37,492 nucleotides of DNA, taken from Nonomuraea lactucae (GTDB lineage: Bacteria; Actinomycetota; Actinomycetes; Streptosporangiales; Streptosporangiaceae). Numbering within the stretch: the first letter of the stretch is position 1; each line of letters starts with the position of its first letter. A model generated the notes under the pieces. The model was not told the origin of the DNA and searched no databases. It saw only the letters and a list, made by a program, of their open reading frames with translations. Location of the stretch: assembly GCF_003313395.1 (NCBI RefSeq), contig NZ_QNFZ01001065.1, positions 1-37,492 of the forward strand. The letters are read 5' to 3'. This document shows, piece by piece, positions 30,180 to 36,770 of the stretch. Both the position numbers and the translations under genes were made by a program.

Positions 30180-30881
30180 TTACGTGCGGTCTATCAGACT
30201 CATTGAGTTGACGCCGTCGAAGATCGAGTGAAGGCGGCTACGGTAATTGAGGCCCCAAAGTTCTCCATCTTCGGTGACAAACCGATATTCCGGCTTAGTC
30301 AACGGGTTCGGCAGCGAGTTATAGGCCGGTTCGAAGTCTTTGTACTGTGCGGTAATTTTTACCGGGATTTCCTCGCCGTTTGCGCGGAAAAACGATCCCT
30401 GGCCGATCTCGTGCAATGCGCCCTCGCCAGGCATCGGCTTCACGCGGGTGATGTATACCGAGTGACCAACCATGTCGTTGGGCAACCTGACCTGACCGGA
30501 GCATTCGGTGTCGAGCTGCAGGAAGTGTGGTGTGAGCTTGGCTGTGCCTGTGATCCTGATGGAACCACCGTCGAGAGTAAGCTCCCGCTCGACACGGTAG
30601 CTGGCTACTCCCATCGTTGCCATGTTGATCCCGCCATTACGCATGGACGCTCCAGCTCCGCAGCATGTGCTGATAACGGGCGTCGCAACCACGCATGGAT
30701 GGAAGTTCGGTGGGAGCTCATCGAAATTGAGGTCTACGTCATAGACCCCATTCGTGCGGAGCACCCCGGTCCCTGTGACCGAAAACTCCACATTGTTGAT
30801 GTTCGCTCTCGCGTGGACATTGATAGGCCAGGGCATTGTGATCTGTTCGCTCAGATCAGCCTTTCCAGCGATAGTCATCAT
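30180..30881 (-). CDS. Unknown lower-GC cargo protein
   Basis: A 233-residue protein on the strand opposite to its neighbours, with GAGAAGG before the ATG. GC content and third-position bias are lower than in the flanking operon, pointing to separate acquisition. The sequence is beta-rich (INVHARANINNVEFSVTGTG, IRITGTAKLTPHFLQLD, then YITRVKPMPGEGALHEIGQ), with paired Cys (STCCGAG). No signal peptide or known family is seen. Its own promoter and orientation fit a phage moron-type insertion. Confidence 0.65.
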   Translation of the reverse strand: MMTIAGKADLSEQITMPWPINVHARANINNVEFSVTGTGVLRTNGVYDVDLNFDELPPNFHPCVVATPVISTCCGAGASMRNGGINMATMGVASYRVERELTLDGGSIRITGTAKLTPHFLQLDTECSGQVRLPNDMVGHSVYITRVKPMPGEGALHEIGQGSFFRANGEEIPVKITAQYKDFEPAYNSLPNPLTKPEYRFVTEDGELWGLNYRSRLHSIFDGVNSMSLIDRT

Positions 30882-30963
30882 AAGCCTTCTCTTTCATCAT
30901 TCCCGATAGGGACAACCTGTCAAGTTCCCTAGATATTGCCTCCCACACCCATGAGTCGCATAC

Positions 30964-31248
30964 ATGGCACGATCGGTAGACTTATTTCACCTGACGGAGG
31001 CAAACTGTTTTGATTACTGGACTTATGGTGCCCTGAGGTCGAGGCCAGGCTCGGTTGGGAAACCGAGTCATTACGTAGCGCGAGAGCGCGGTGCCCCTGA
31101 TCTGATTACCCATCTTGGCGGTGCTGGGTGTACGGCGGCAGCAGCCACAACGGATACGTGCACGGAGCCGCGACCGTGTGGCCGACCGTGCTTTAACGTG
31201 GACGGCCACCAGCGCACCCTGCGCCTCCAAGCCCAGGTGGAGGCGTGA
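30964..31248 (+). CDS. Doubtful small ORF
   Basis: An open frame of 94 codons between the low-GC gene and the J-domain remnant. The first half lacks coding bias; the last 30 codons ([20 protein letters not shown]) are more convincing, and the TGA overlaps the next GTG. A shorter gene, or the 3' end of one cut by the insertion of the low-GC gene, is the likely explanation. Confidence 0.3.
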   Translation: MARSVDLFHLTEANCFDYWTYGALRSRPGSVGKPSHYVARERGAPDLITHLGGAGCTAAAATTDTCTEPRPCGRPCFNVDGHQRTLRLQAQVEA

Positions 31249-31515
31249 TCAAGAACGCGTACCGGCGCCTGGCCCGCCAGTTCCACCCTGACCTGCACCC
31301 GGGCGACACCGCGGCGGCCGAGCGATTCAAAGAGGTACTGAGGCGCGTACGACGTGTTGTCCGACCCGCGTCAGCGGGAGACGTACGACCTGAGCGGACG
31401 CAGCCGCGGCCCGGATGACATTCGTAAGCGGTACCGCATACGGTGTGGGCTCGACCACTTCCCTCGGTGGGCGGGTCCCCGCTTCATGTTTCTGGAAGGG
31501 AAGGGCGGCGCACGT
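31245..31515 (+). pseudogene. Truncated and frameshifted J-domain (DnaJ-like) remnant
   Basis: From the GTG at 31245 the frame reads [20 protein letters not shown] and [10 protein letters not shown], which are J-domain helix II, the essential HPD loop and the start of helix III. The next frame then gives [20 protein letters not shown], the usual J-domain end. One extra base near 31344 causes the shift. Helix I (the DYYxxLGV start) is missing. The second frame runs open through palindrome copy 7 into the downstream initiator gene. A full J-protein would recruit Hsp70, as in phage replication. As it stands it is probably inactive. Confidence 0.65.
31423..31442 (+). repeat. Dispersed palindrome, copy 7
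   Basis: CGTAAGCGGTACCGCATACG keeps pairing at positions 4 and 17 by the change to A-T. It lies at the end of the J-domain remnant and ends 73 nt before the initiator start. Confidence 0.7.
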
Positions 31516-32370
31516 ATGCCGTGGTTCAGGGTCGATGACGGATTCCACTCCCACCCCAAGACGCTCGTGTCGCGGCCGGCCGCGCTCGGGTTGTGGGTGG
31601 TGGCGGGGTCGTGGTCGTCGGCGAACTTGACCGAGGGGTTCATCCCGGATGCTGTGCTGCCGCGGCTGATGCCCGGCGCGAAGAAGCACGCGAACGAGCT
31701 CATCGCCTCAGGGCTGTGGAAGCGCGTGGAACGCGGCCCTGACAGAGGGTTTGCGTTCCATGACTGGTGTGATTACAACCCTTCCGCTGATGAGGTGCGC
31801 AGCGACCGCAAACGTGCGCGTGAGCGGATGAGGAACCTGCGTGCGCGACGCAGGCGAGACGAGGATCTAACAGGGGAAATAGAGGGGAGCGCACTGACAG
31901 CACCACCGGACGATCATGGAGGTGTTCGCGCGAACAACGAGCGAACGTTCGAGCGAACTTCGGAAGAAGTTCGCAACCCCGTCCCGTCCCATCCCGTCCC
32001 GTCCCGTGAGAGCTTCTCTAATCAGTCATCCATCCCGCCGTACCCCCCGCGCGACCAGGACGACCAGATAGACGGACAGGACTTTTCCCATGTAGATGAG
32101 ATGGTGATACGCGAGCTCGCTCCGCTCGCCGCGCAACCAATCACCGCCGCCCAGGCCGCACAGATCAGGCGCGACATCCTCGCCCGCGCCCGAGGCGCGG
32201 TGAAGAACCCCCACCGGTACATCCAGAGAGCGCTCCGAAGCGACCCCCACCAGTACCTGCCCCAACCACCCCGACCCGAGCACCGCGGCGCAGGCCGCAT
32301 GTGCCCAACCCACCCCTACATGCCCGAACCCTGCCGAGCCTGCGCAGCCGACCGCCTCGCCGCAGACTGA
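31516..32370 (+). CDS. Phage-type replication initiator-like protein
   Basis: A 284-residue protein from an ATG after GGAAGGGAAGGG. The N-terminal 85 residues (PWFRVDDGFHSHPKTLVSRP, LGLWVVAGSWSSANLTEGF, ELIASGLWKRVERG, FAFHDWCDYN) form the winged-helix domain typical of actinophage initiator or helix-loader genes. A basic helix follows, then a low-complexity linker whose DNA holds repeats and hairpins (31924-32008), and a C-terminal domain (AQAAQIRRDILARARGAVKN, RYIQRALRSDP, ending with three Cys). The order winged helix, repeat-bearing linker, C-terminal helix is that of lambda O, whose origin lies inside the gene. The role is inferred from this layout. Confidence 0.75.
   Translation: MPWFRVDDGFHSHPKTLVSRPAALGLWVVAGSWSSANLTEGFIPDAVLPRLMPGAKKHANELIASGLWKRVERGPDRGFAFHDWCDYNPSADEVRSDRKRARERMRNLRARRRRDEDLTGEIEGSALTAPPDDHGGVRANNERTFERTSEEVRNPVPSHPVPSRESFSNQSSIPPYPPRDQDDQIDGQDFSHVDEMVIRELAPLAAQPITAAQAAQIRRDILARARGAVKNPHRYIQRALRSDPHQYLPQPPRPEHRGAGRMCPTHPYMPEPCRACAADRLAAD
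31924..32008 (+). repeat. Iteron-like repeats inside the initiator gene (candidate origin)
   Basis: GCGAAC occurs at 31930, 31941 and 31953 (11-12 bp apart), and its inverse GTTCGC at 31924 and 31969. GCGAACTTC and GAAGTTCGC (31953-31961 and 31966-31974) form a perfect 9-bp stem with a GGAA loop, and GTTCGCGCGAAC is a perfect palindrome. A run of CCCGT/CCCAT pentamers follows (about 31979-32007), then AT-richer sequence. It encodes only a low-complexity linker. Confidence 0.55.
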
Positions 32371-32825
32371 CCCAGCACCACCCCGAAACCCGTTACCGAC
32401 ACACCACGCCAGACACCACCTGACCGTCGATGACGGGTTTTCGCATGCGCACTACAACAGGCATCAACGGACACCGCTCAGAACACCACCAAAAGACGTG
32501 TCATAGTCCACACGGGCGGTTGAACACCACTAGAGCAGTACGCAGAGACCACAGCAGCACCACAAGCGCTCACAGGCGACCACAGCACACCAACCAGTAG
32601 TACCAACACCACCCCCAGAAACAACCCGAGCCGGAAGATGCCGGCGGCGGGCCGGAAAGTCGGTGGCTGTGCGCTTCGGTGCGGCGTGGACCGTTGCTCT
32701 GGCTAACTATTAGCGAGCCTAATTGAGTTATCTAACCGTGATATTCATGCAGAGATCGTGAATATTGCCAACAAGTCGATAACTAACACTTGACGCCATG
32801 TTGTGCGTATAACAGGCTTCCGATC
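32371..32825. other. 455-bp non-coding region: AC-rich repeats and nested AT-rich dyads
   Basis: From 32371 to 32620 the strand is strikingly rich in A and C, with repeated words (GAACACCAC at 32481 and 32523, GACCACAGCA near 32548 and 32578). It contains TGTCATAGTCC motif copy C. From 32700 to 32785 it is AT-rich with two nested dyads sharing nearly one centre: AGTTATC/GATAACT (32726-32732 and 32778-32784) and ATATTCA/TGAATAT (32741-32747 and 32759-32765). This may be a promoter/operator of the collagen-like gene or part of a replication origin. No gene is seen. Confidence 0.5.
32497..32511 (+). promoter_or_regulatory. Dispersed motif copy C (CGTGTCATAGTCCAC)
   Basis: It matches copy A (2968) in CGTGTCATRGTCCAC at all positions but the R. 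It lies 127 bp after the initiator stop. Confidence 0.45.
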
Positions 32826-33581
32826 ATGCAAATTCGATCACTGACCAGGGCGGCGGGGGGCGCGCTAGCAAGCGCCTCACTCGCTGCCGCACTGGTCATC
32901 GCAGCAGGAAGGGCGGCACCCGACGTGTTCGGGATCGCCGCCATGGCCACCGACCCGCCTACCGCGTGCCCGACGACGGAACCGCAGGTGCAGTGCATCA
33001 TCGGTCCGCACGGTCCGGCAGGCCCCCAGGGTCCGGCAGGTCCGCAGGGTCCCCAGGGCATCCCCGGTCCGACCGGTCCCCAGGGCTCGCCTGGTCCGGA
33101 GGGTTCTCCCGGTCCGCAGGGTCCCAAAGGTGGCCGGGGCCCGCAGGGTCCGAAGGGTGACCCAGGTCCGCAGGGTCCGGCAGGCCCACAGGGTCCCCAA
33201 GGTGAGAAGGGTCCCACCGGTCCCGCTGGTTCCCCCGGTCCTGTCGGTCCGACGGGCGCGCAGGGCAACCCCGGCACGCCCGGACGGGACGGCACTAGCA
33301 AGGGTGGCACCATTGCCACGCCCACGCCCGGCAAGAGCGCATCCAGCGTCCGCCATAGTCCGTCACCATCGCCGAGCGACAGTCCCGCCGGGGGCAAGCC
33401 AGGCGCGGCGATCGACGCCGACAAGGCAGCCGACGACACCCCCGCCGCGTGGTGGCGCGGGCTAGGTGCGGCCGGAGTGCTGCTGCTCCTCGCCGCCACA
33501 CTGCTGTGGTGGTACGCGAGGCGACGCAAGGCCGAAGACGATGCGACCAATTCCGTTAGCGGTAGCGCTGGCGCAAGCTGA
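32826..33581 (+). CDS. Collagen-like membrane-anchored surface protein
   Basis: A 251-residue protein. I chose the ATG at 32826, which opens a signal-like hydrophobic N-terminus ([20 protein letters not shown]); an upstream ATG at 32798 is out of frame with it or lacks support. From about residue 60, 33 uninterrupted Gly-X-Y triplets run to about residue 158, rich in GPQ, GPA and GPT. A Ser/Pro-rich stalk follows, then a membrane segment ([15 protein letters not shown]) with an RRRK stop. It should form a trimeric collagen-like rod outside the cell, held by its C-terminus. Its last residues, [10 protein letters not shown], come from palindrome copy 8. Such proteins are usual on phage tails or spores, less so as anchored cargo. 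Confidence 0.85.
   Translation: MQIRSLTRAAGGALASASLAAALVIAAGRAAPDVFGIAAMATDPPTACPTTEPQVQCIIGPHGPAGPQGPAGPQGPQGIPGPTGPQGSPGPEGSPGPQGPKGGRGPQGPKGDPGPQGPAGPQGPQGEKGPTGPAGSPGPVGPTGAQGNPGTPGRDGTSKGGTIATPTPGKSASSVRHSPSPSPSDSPAGGKPGAAIDADKAADDTPAAWWRGLGAAGVLLLLAATLLWWYARRRKAEDDATNSVSGSAGAS
33554..33573 (+). repeat. Dispersed palindrome, copy 8
   Basis: CGTTAGCGGTAGCGCTGGCG can pair over seven positions if T-G wobbles at 3-18 and 4-17 are allowed. It lies in the last codons of the collagen-like gene and ends 64 nt before the next ATG. Confidence 0.65.
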
Positions 33582-33637
33582 ATCCGCCCCCGCCCACCAG
33601 GGGCAAGGGACATTCCTATCGAAAGGGCAGCAAGATC

Positions 33638-34315
33638 ATGGCAACCAGGGCCACCGGCAAAACCAGCACCGCCACCCCCGCCGCCGACGCGCCGAACCTC
33701 ACCCCCACTGAGGTGGTTGAGGACGCGATTGCCGACCTTCAGCGCGCCATCGAAGGGCATACCAGCAACAACCCGTTCGCGCTGGTTTACCGGCTTACTG
33801 GCTCGCGGCTGACGATCGCCGAAGTCGTCGCCATCCGCTCAACTGGTGCGACGCTCTACAGCGGTCCGACGCCCGCCGTCTTCGCGGCCAGTACGCCGAA
33901 GCCGACCGACGAGGAGCGCGCAGGCTGGTACTACGTGCCCGCCCGCGCCGGAGCCGCCGACCGCATCGCGCGGGGCTGTGGCCTGCTGGGCGTCACCCCG
34001 GATCACGTGCTCGCCATGTGGGCACCGGGCGCATCGGACCTGTCCGCACTGGCTAAGGCCAAGGACCCGTTCACGGAGGCCGAAGCCCTGTCCAAGGCAG
34101 CGGAGGTCAAGGCCGCCGAGAAGGTCAAAGCCGAGCGCGAGCGCGTGATCAAGAAGTCCGTTACCGACGCTGTCACGCTCGCGAACCTCGACCTCGACAC
34201 CCTGCCCGCTTGGCGGAAGGCGATCGAAGCGGGGGCAGACGTGGACGCGCTTTCCGAGGCGTGGACTAACGCGAAGTTGACCCCGCCCGCCGACGAGTCG
34301 GCCGACCAGCAGTAG
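33638..34315 (+). CDS. Unknown 225-residue protein
   Basis: The ATG follows GAAAGGGCAG. The N-terminus is Thr/Ala-rich, then comes a helical region ([20 protein letters not shown], later [19 protein letters not shown]). A long charged helix lies at about residues 150-185 ([33 protein letters not shown]). It looks like a soluble structural or nucleoid-associated protein but matches no family I recognise. It is followed by a terminator. Confidence 0.6.
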   Translation: MATRATGKTSTATPAADAPNLTPTEVVEDAIADLQRAIEGHTSNNPFALVYRLTGSRLTIAEVVAIRSTGATLYSGPTPAVFAASTPKPTDEERAGWYYVPARAGAADRIARGCGLLGVTPDHVLAMWAPGASDLSALAKAKDPFTEAEALSKAAEVKAAEKVKAERERVIKKSVTDAVTLANLDLDTLPAWRKAIEAGADVDALSEAWTNAKLTPPADESADQQ

Positions 34316-34341
34316 CCCCGCTGCGCACCCCTGATCGGGGC
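34315..34341 (+). terminator. Terminator after 34315
   Basis: GCCCCG (34315-34320) pairs with CGGGGC (34336-34341), and a second overlapping stem, CCCCT/AGGGG, can form. It begins at the last base of the stop codon. Confidence 0.45.
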
Positions 34342-34386
34342 AGGGGCCGCCCCCTATCACCAGCCCAACGCCACATTGGGAGAGAC

Positions 34387-35112
34387 ATGAACGAGCTACG
34401 AGCCGCCGCCATCGATGCCGCCGCCGCCGCCCATGACGCGTCCACCCGCTACCGGGGACACGGCGACGCCTGCCCCGGCTGCACGCTGAACCGCAAGTGC
34501 GAACTGTCGGTAGACCTCCAGGAAGCCGCGTACGCCGCCAGCCAGGCGGCCCGCGCCGCACTCCTCACCTACCTACCGGCCGGAACACTCGTGACCTACA
34601 AGGGCGCGGCGGCCCACCAGCACGGCGAATGGTGGGTCGCCGACACCGACCGTTCCACCCTGCACGGCGCATACCTCCTGACGCGCCCGCACGGCCAGGT
34701 CATCCAGCGCGTCCCCGTGGCTGACCTGGCCCCCGGGGACGAACCCATCCCGGACACTAACGGGATTCTGGCCGCCGTCCGTGAAGCCGTCGCCGAGCTG
34801 TGCGGCATCCTGGCAGCCTGCAATCTGCCGCTACCGGTGATCGTGGACGTGGACGGTCTGGGGCGCGTGATCGTCACGTACTCGTCCGCCGTGTATGTGC
34901 GGACCATGGCCGCAGCATTGGCGCGTAAGCAGTCCACGACCAGCGAGGCCAACGAACGCGCGTCCTACGCGATCGCCGCGCTCCGGTCCCTGAGCAGCAT
35001 GCGGACGTTCGCGCGCACCGGGGCGTTGACGCCCATCACCGTGGCGACAGACGCCGCGCGCAGGACGCGCGAGCAGATGCAGAAGCCGACCAAGCGCCCC
35101 ACGCAGACGTAG
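34387..35112 (+). CDS. Unknown Ala-rich protein with Cys motif
   Basis: A 241-residue protein with GGGAGA before the ATG. The Ala-rich N-terminal helix is followed by DACPGCTLNRKCELS (near residues 28-42), a Cys set suited to zinc. The middle has strands around WWVADTDRSTLHGAYLLTRP and a further region PVIVDVDGLGRVIVTYSSA; the basic C-terminus ends in KRPTQT. No family is recognised. It has a strong terminator after it and no overlap with neighbours, so it is probably monocistronic or follows 33638. Confidence 0.6.
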   Translation: MNELRAAAIDAAAAAHDASTRYRGHGDACPGCTLNRKCELSVDLQEAAYAASQAARAALLTYLPAGTLVTYKGAAAHQHGEWWVADTDRSTLHGAYLLTRPHGQVIQRVPVADLAPGDEPIPDTNGILAAVREAVAELCGILAACNLPLPVIVDVDGLGRVIVTYSSAVYVRTMAAALARKQSTTSEANERASYAIAALRSLSSMRTFARTGALTPITVATDAARRTREQMQKPTKRPTQT

Positions 35113-35130
35113 CGGCACGACGCCGATGCG

Positions 35131-35161
35131 AGCCCCGCGCGCCAGCCAGGCGCGCGGGGCT
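35131..35161 (+). terminator. Strong GC hairpin terminator
   Basis: AGCCCCGCGCGCC (35131-35143) and GGCGCGCGGGGCT (35149-35161) pair perfectly over 13 bp with a 5-nt loop. Confidence 0.7.
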
Positions 35162-35286
35162 GTCGCGCGTCCAAGATCACCCCCCGGGGGGCCGGTCCTC
35201 AGAAGGCTGGCGGACCGAAGTTGGCTTGGTTCGAGCGGAAACGAGTTGATCTTGTACTGTGGTGGGTCGTCTCGGGAGGTGGGTGT

Positions 35287-35994
35287 GTGGTGGCTGGTCA
35301 GGCGTGTGTGGGGCCGTGCAACGAGGGGTCGCGCGAGCGGTGGGCGGCGTTCTTGGAGGCTCGGGAGGCTCATGCGGATGCGGTGGATCGCTGGGTGCGG
35401 GAGGGCGGGAATGGGGAGCCGCCTGCGGAGCCGGTGGAGCCTTCGCTGAGTTGGCGGCCGGGGGAGCCGCTTGTGTGTGCCCGGTGTCGGGCGACGACTC
35501 GGCGGGCGTTGATCGCGGTGCGTGATTTGGCGGCGGTGCGCGCGGCGGAGGCTGATGGTCTTCGTCCTGCGTCGAGGTGGTCGAGGGTGTCGGGGACGCG
35601 GCCGCATGGTAGTCCGTCGCCGGTGGTAGATCTGCTGGACGGCCTGACGGGGGATCTGCTGAGGTTCGAGGCGGCGTATCTGCGTGCGCGGCGCTGGCCT
35701 GAGGCTGCGTCGGCTGGTCGTGGTGCGGAGGCGCGCGGCCGGGCGGTTGCGCTGCTGGTGGAGTATCTGCCGGGGGTGCTGGCGCTGCCGGAGTTGACAG
35801 AACTGGTCGACGTGGTGCTCTGCTGGGAGCGCCGTCTGCGGGAGGCGCCGGATTGGACGCCGGCGCGGTGCCGGTGTGGTGACCGGAATCTCTGGTGGGA
35901 CGCGAAGGTGGGGTATTTCGTGTGCTCGGCGTGCGGAAATCACGTGAGCGCGGTGGAGGAGCGGGGCCTGGTCGCCGACGAGGCGGGCGCCTGA
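35287..35994 (+). CDS. Zinc-ribbon-containing protein of unknown function
   Basis: I start it at the GTG at 35287 (or 35290), which has GGGAGGTG upstream; the longer frame from 35221 begins in the promoter area. Three Cys groups are visible: QACVGPCNEG near the N-terminus, LVCARCRATT in the middle and CRCGDRNLWWDAKVGYFVCS...C near the C-terminus, the last a typical zinc ribbon. Long Arg/Ala helices lie between. Proteins of this layout occur in actinophage genomes, where their role is unknown. Gene composition shifts to GTG- and TGG-rich codons compared with its neighbours. Confidence 0.65.
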   Translation: MVAGQACVGPCNEGSRERWAAFLEAREAHADAVDRWVREGGNGEPPAEPVEPSLSWRPGEPLVCARCRATTRRALIAVRDLAAVRAAEADGLRPASRWSRVSGTRPHGSPSPVVDLLDGLTGDLLRFEAAYLRARRWPEAASAGRGAEARGRAVALLVEYLPGVLALPELTELVDVVLCWERRLREAPDWTPARCRCGDRNLWWDAKVGYFVCSACGNHVSAVEERGLVADEAGA

Positions 35995-36083
35995 TCCGCC
36001 GCTGCCCTTGGCGGGCACCCGTCTTGGCCTGTACTCCGCGCGCCTTTTGATAAAACGATCATCACTCTGATTATGGTCATCAT

Positions 36084-36446
36084 GTGGCTTCAGAAGAGTT
36101 CTACGTCACGGCCGCGCAGGTGCTCCCGACTCTGCTGATCGCCTTGTCGGTGGAGATAGGTTTTATCTTGCAGCGGCTGCTGCGTCGCGGCATCAGGCAT
36201 CTGGACGCATACGAGGAGACACGCTTCGAGGATGTGATGGGCTCTGTAGCCCGTTGGTTCACGGTCAACCTAGTGCTCGGGTGCGCATTTCTGGTTGGTG
36301 AAGTGCTGGCGTTCCTGTCGATCGGATTCCGGTGGTTCAACTCCTGGACTTGCGCGTTGATCGGGCTGTGTGTGTTGACCATGACTGTTGGAGTCGTCGT
36401 TGTTCCGCTTGTGAGCGCTGTGCGGGTCTACACCGCAAAGGAATAG
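36084..36446 (+). CDS. Small multi-pass membrane protein
   Basis: A 120-residue protein from a GTG. Three hydrophobic segments are visible (VLPTLLIALSVEIGFILQ, FTVNLVLGCAFLVGEVLAFL and ALIGLCVLTMTVGVVVVPLV), joined by a basic loop (LLRRGIRHLDAYEETRFEDV). Coding bias is weaker than in the core operon. No family is recognised. A ribosome site is not obvious, and an AT-rich promoter-like stretch (36048-36080) lies directly upstream, so the mRNA may be leaderless. Confidence 0.6.
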   Translation: MASEEFYVTAAQVLPTLLIALSVEIGFILQRLLRRGIRHLDAYEETRFEDVMGSVARWFTVNLVLGCAFLVGEVLAFLSIGFRWFNSWTCALIGLCVLTMTVGVVVVPLVSAVRVYTAKE

Positions 36447-36492
36447 TCGGTTCAGGTCCTCCGGGTTGCTGCAGGATGGACCTGGAATCGGG

Positions 36493-36512
36493 CGTTAGCG
36501 GTTCTGCTGACG
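36493..36512 (+). repeat. Dispersed palindrome, copy 9
   Basis: CGTTAGCGGTTCTGCTGACG keeps both 7-bp arms, with a T-G wobble at 4-17. It lies 46 bp after a stop codon and 258 bp before the next start, ahead of a foldable region at 36539. Confidence 0.65.
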
Positions 36513-36538
36513 TTGCGGCTGGCCAGCGTGGTGTGTAA

Positions 36539-36612
36539 CACTTCGTGCGGGCAGGTGATCTATGCCCGTCGCGCGGTTCGACGCTGCGACCTGCGGAAAC
36601 CCTGACGAAGTG
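36539..36612 (+). ncRNA. Possible structured RNA (three-way junction)
   Basis: CACTTCGT (36539-36546) pairs with ACGAAGTG (36605-36612). Inside, CGGGCA/TGCCCG (36548-36553 and 36563-36568) and TCGC/GCGA (36569-36572 and 36586-36589) form two hairpins. The 74-nt length and closing stem recall a tRNA, but there is no T arm before the closing strand. The region lies in a 320-bp gap without genes. Confidence 0.25.
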
Positions 36613-36685
36613 CTGAGAGCGCCTCTAACAAGATCACCTTTCCGCCCATCTCCTGCTATGCGGACACGCGAGATCGCTCACGAGC

Positions 36686-36721
36686 GTTGACTATGACACG
36701 TCGATTCGCGTGATCACGTGT
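36686..36721. promoter_or_regulatory. Operator region: inverted motif copy D plus GACACGT/ACGTGTC dyad
   Basis: GTTGACTATGACACG (36686-36700) is the inverse of CGTGTCATAGTCAAC, close to motif copies A and C. GACACGT (36695-36701) and ACGTGTC (36715-36721) form a dyad, and the palindrome CGTGATCACG (36709-36718) overlaps it. The GTG at 36771 follows 50 bp later. Confidence 0.5.
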
Positions 36722-36770
36722 CCGGAATCGCCTAGTAGGTCCACGATCGCGACCATTGCGGGGGTGAGAC

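Noticed and set aside
32783-33760. Long minus-strand open frame rich in Gly and Pro opposite the collagen-like gene
   Set aside because: It is the shadow of the Gly-X-Y repeats, whose complement is also free of stops. It has no ribosome site and the plus-strand gene has a signal peptide and membrane anchor.
34831-36018. A 395-codon minus-strand open frame
   Set aside because: It spans a strong terminator and parts of two plus-strand genes and is Arg/Pro/His-rich in the way of antisense frames in GC-rich DNA.
36539-36612. A tRNA or suppressor tRNA at this 74-nt foldable region, to explain the in-frame stops
   Set aside because: The closing stem and one arm fit, but there is no T arm before the closing strand and no consistent anticodon loop.
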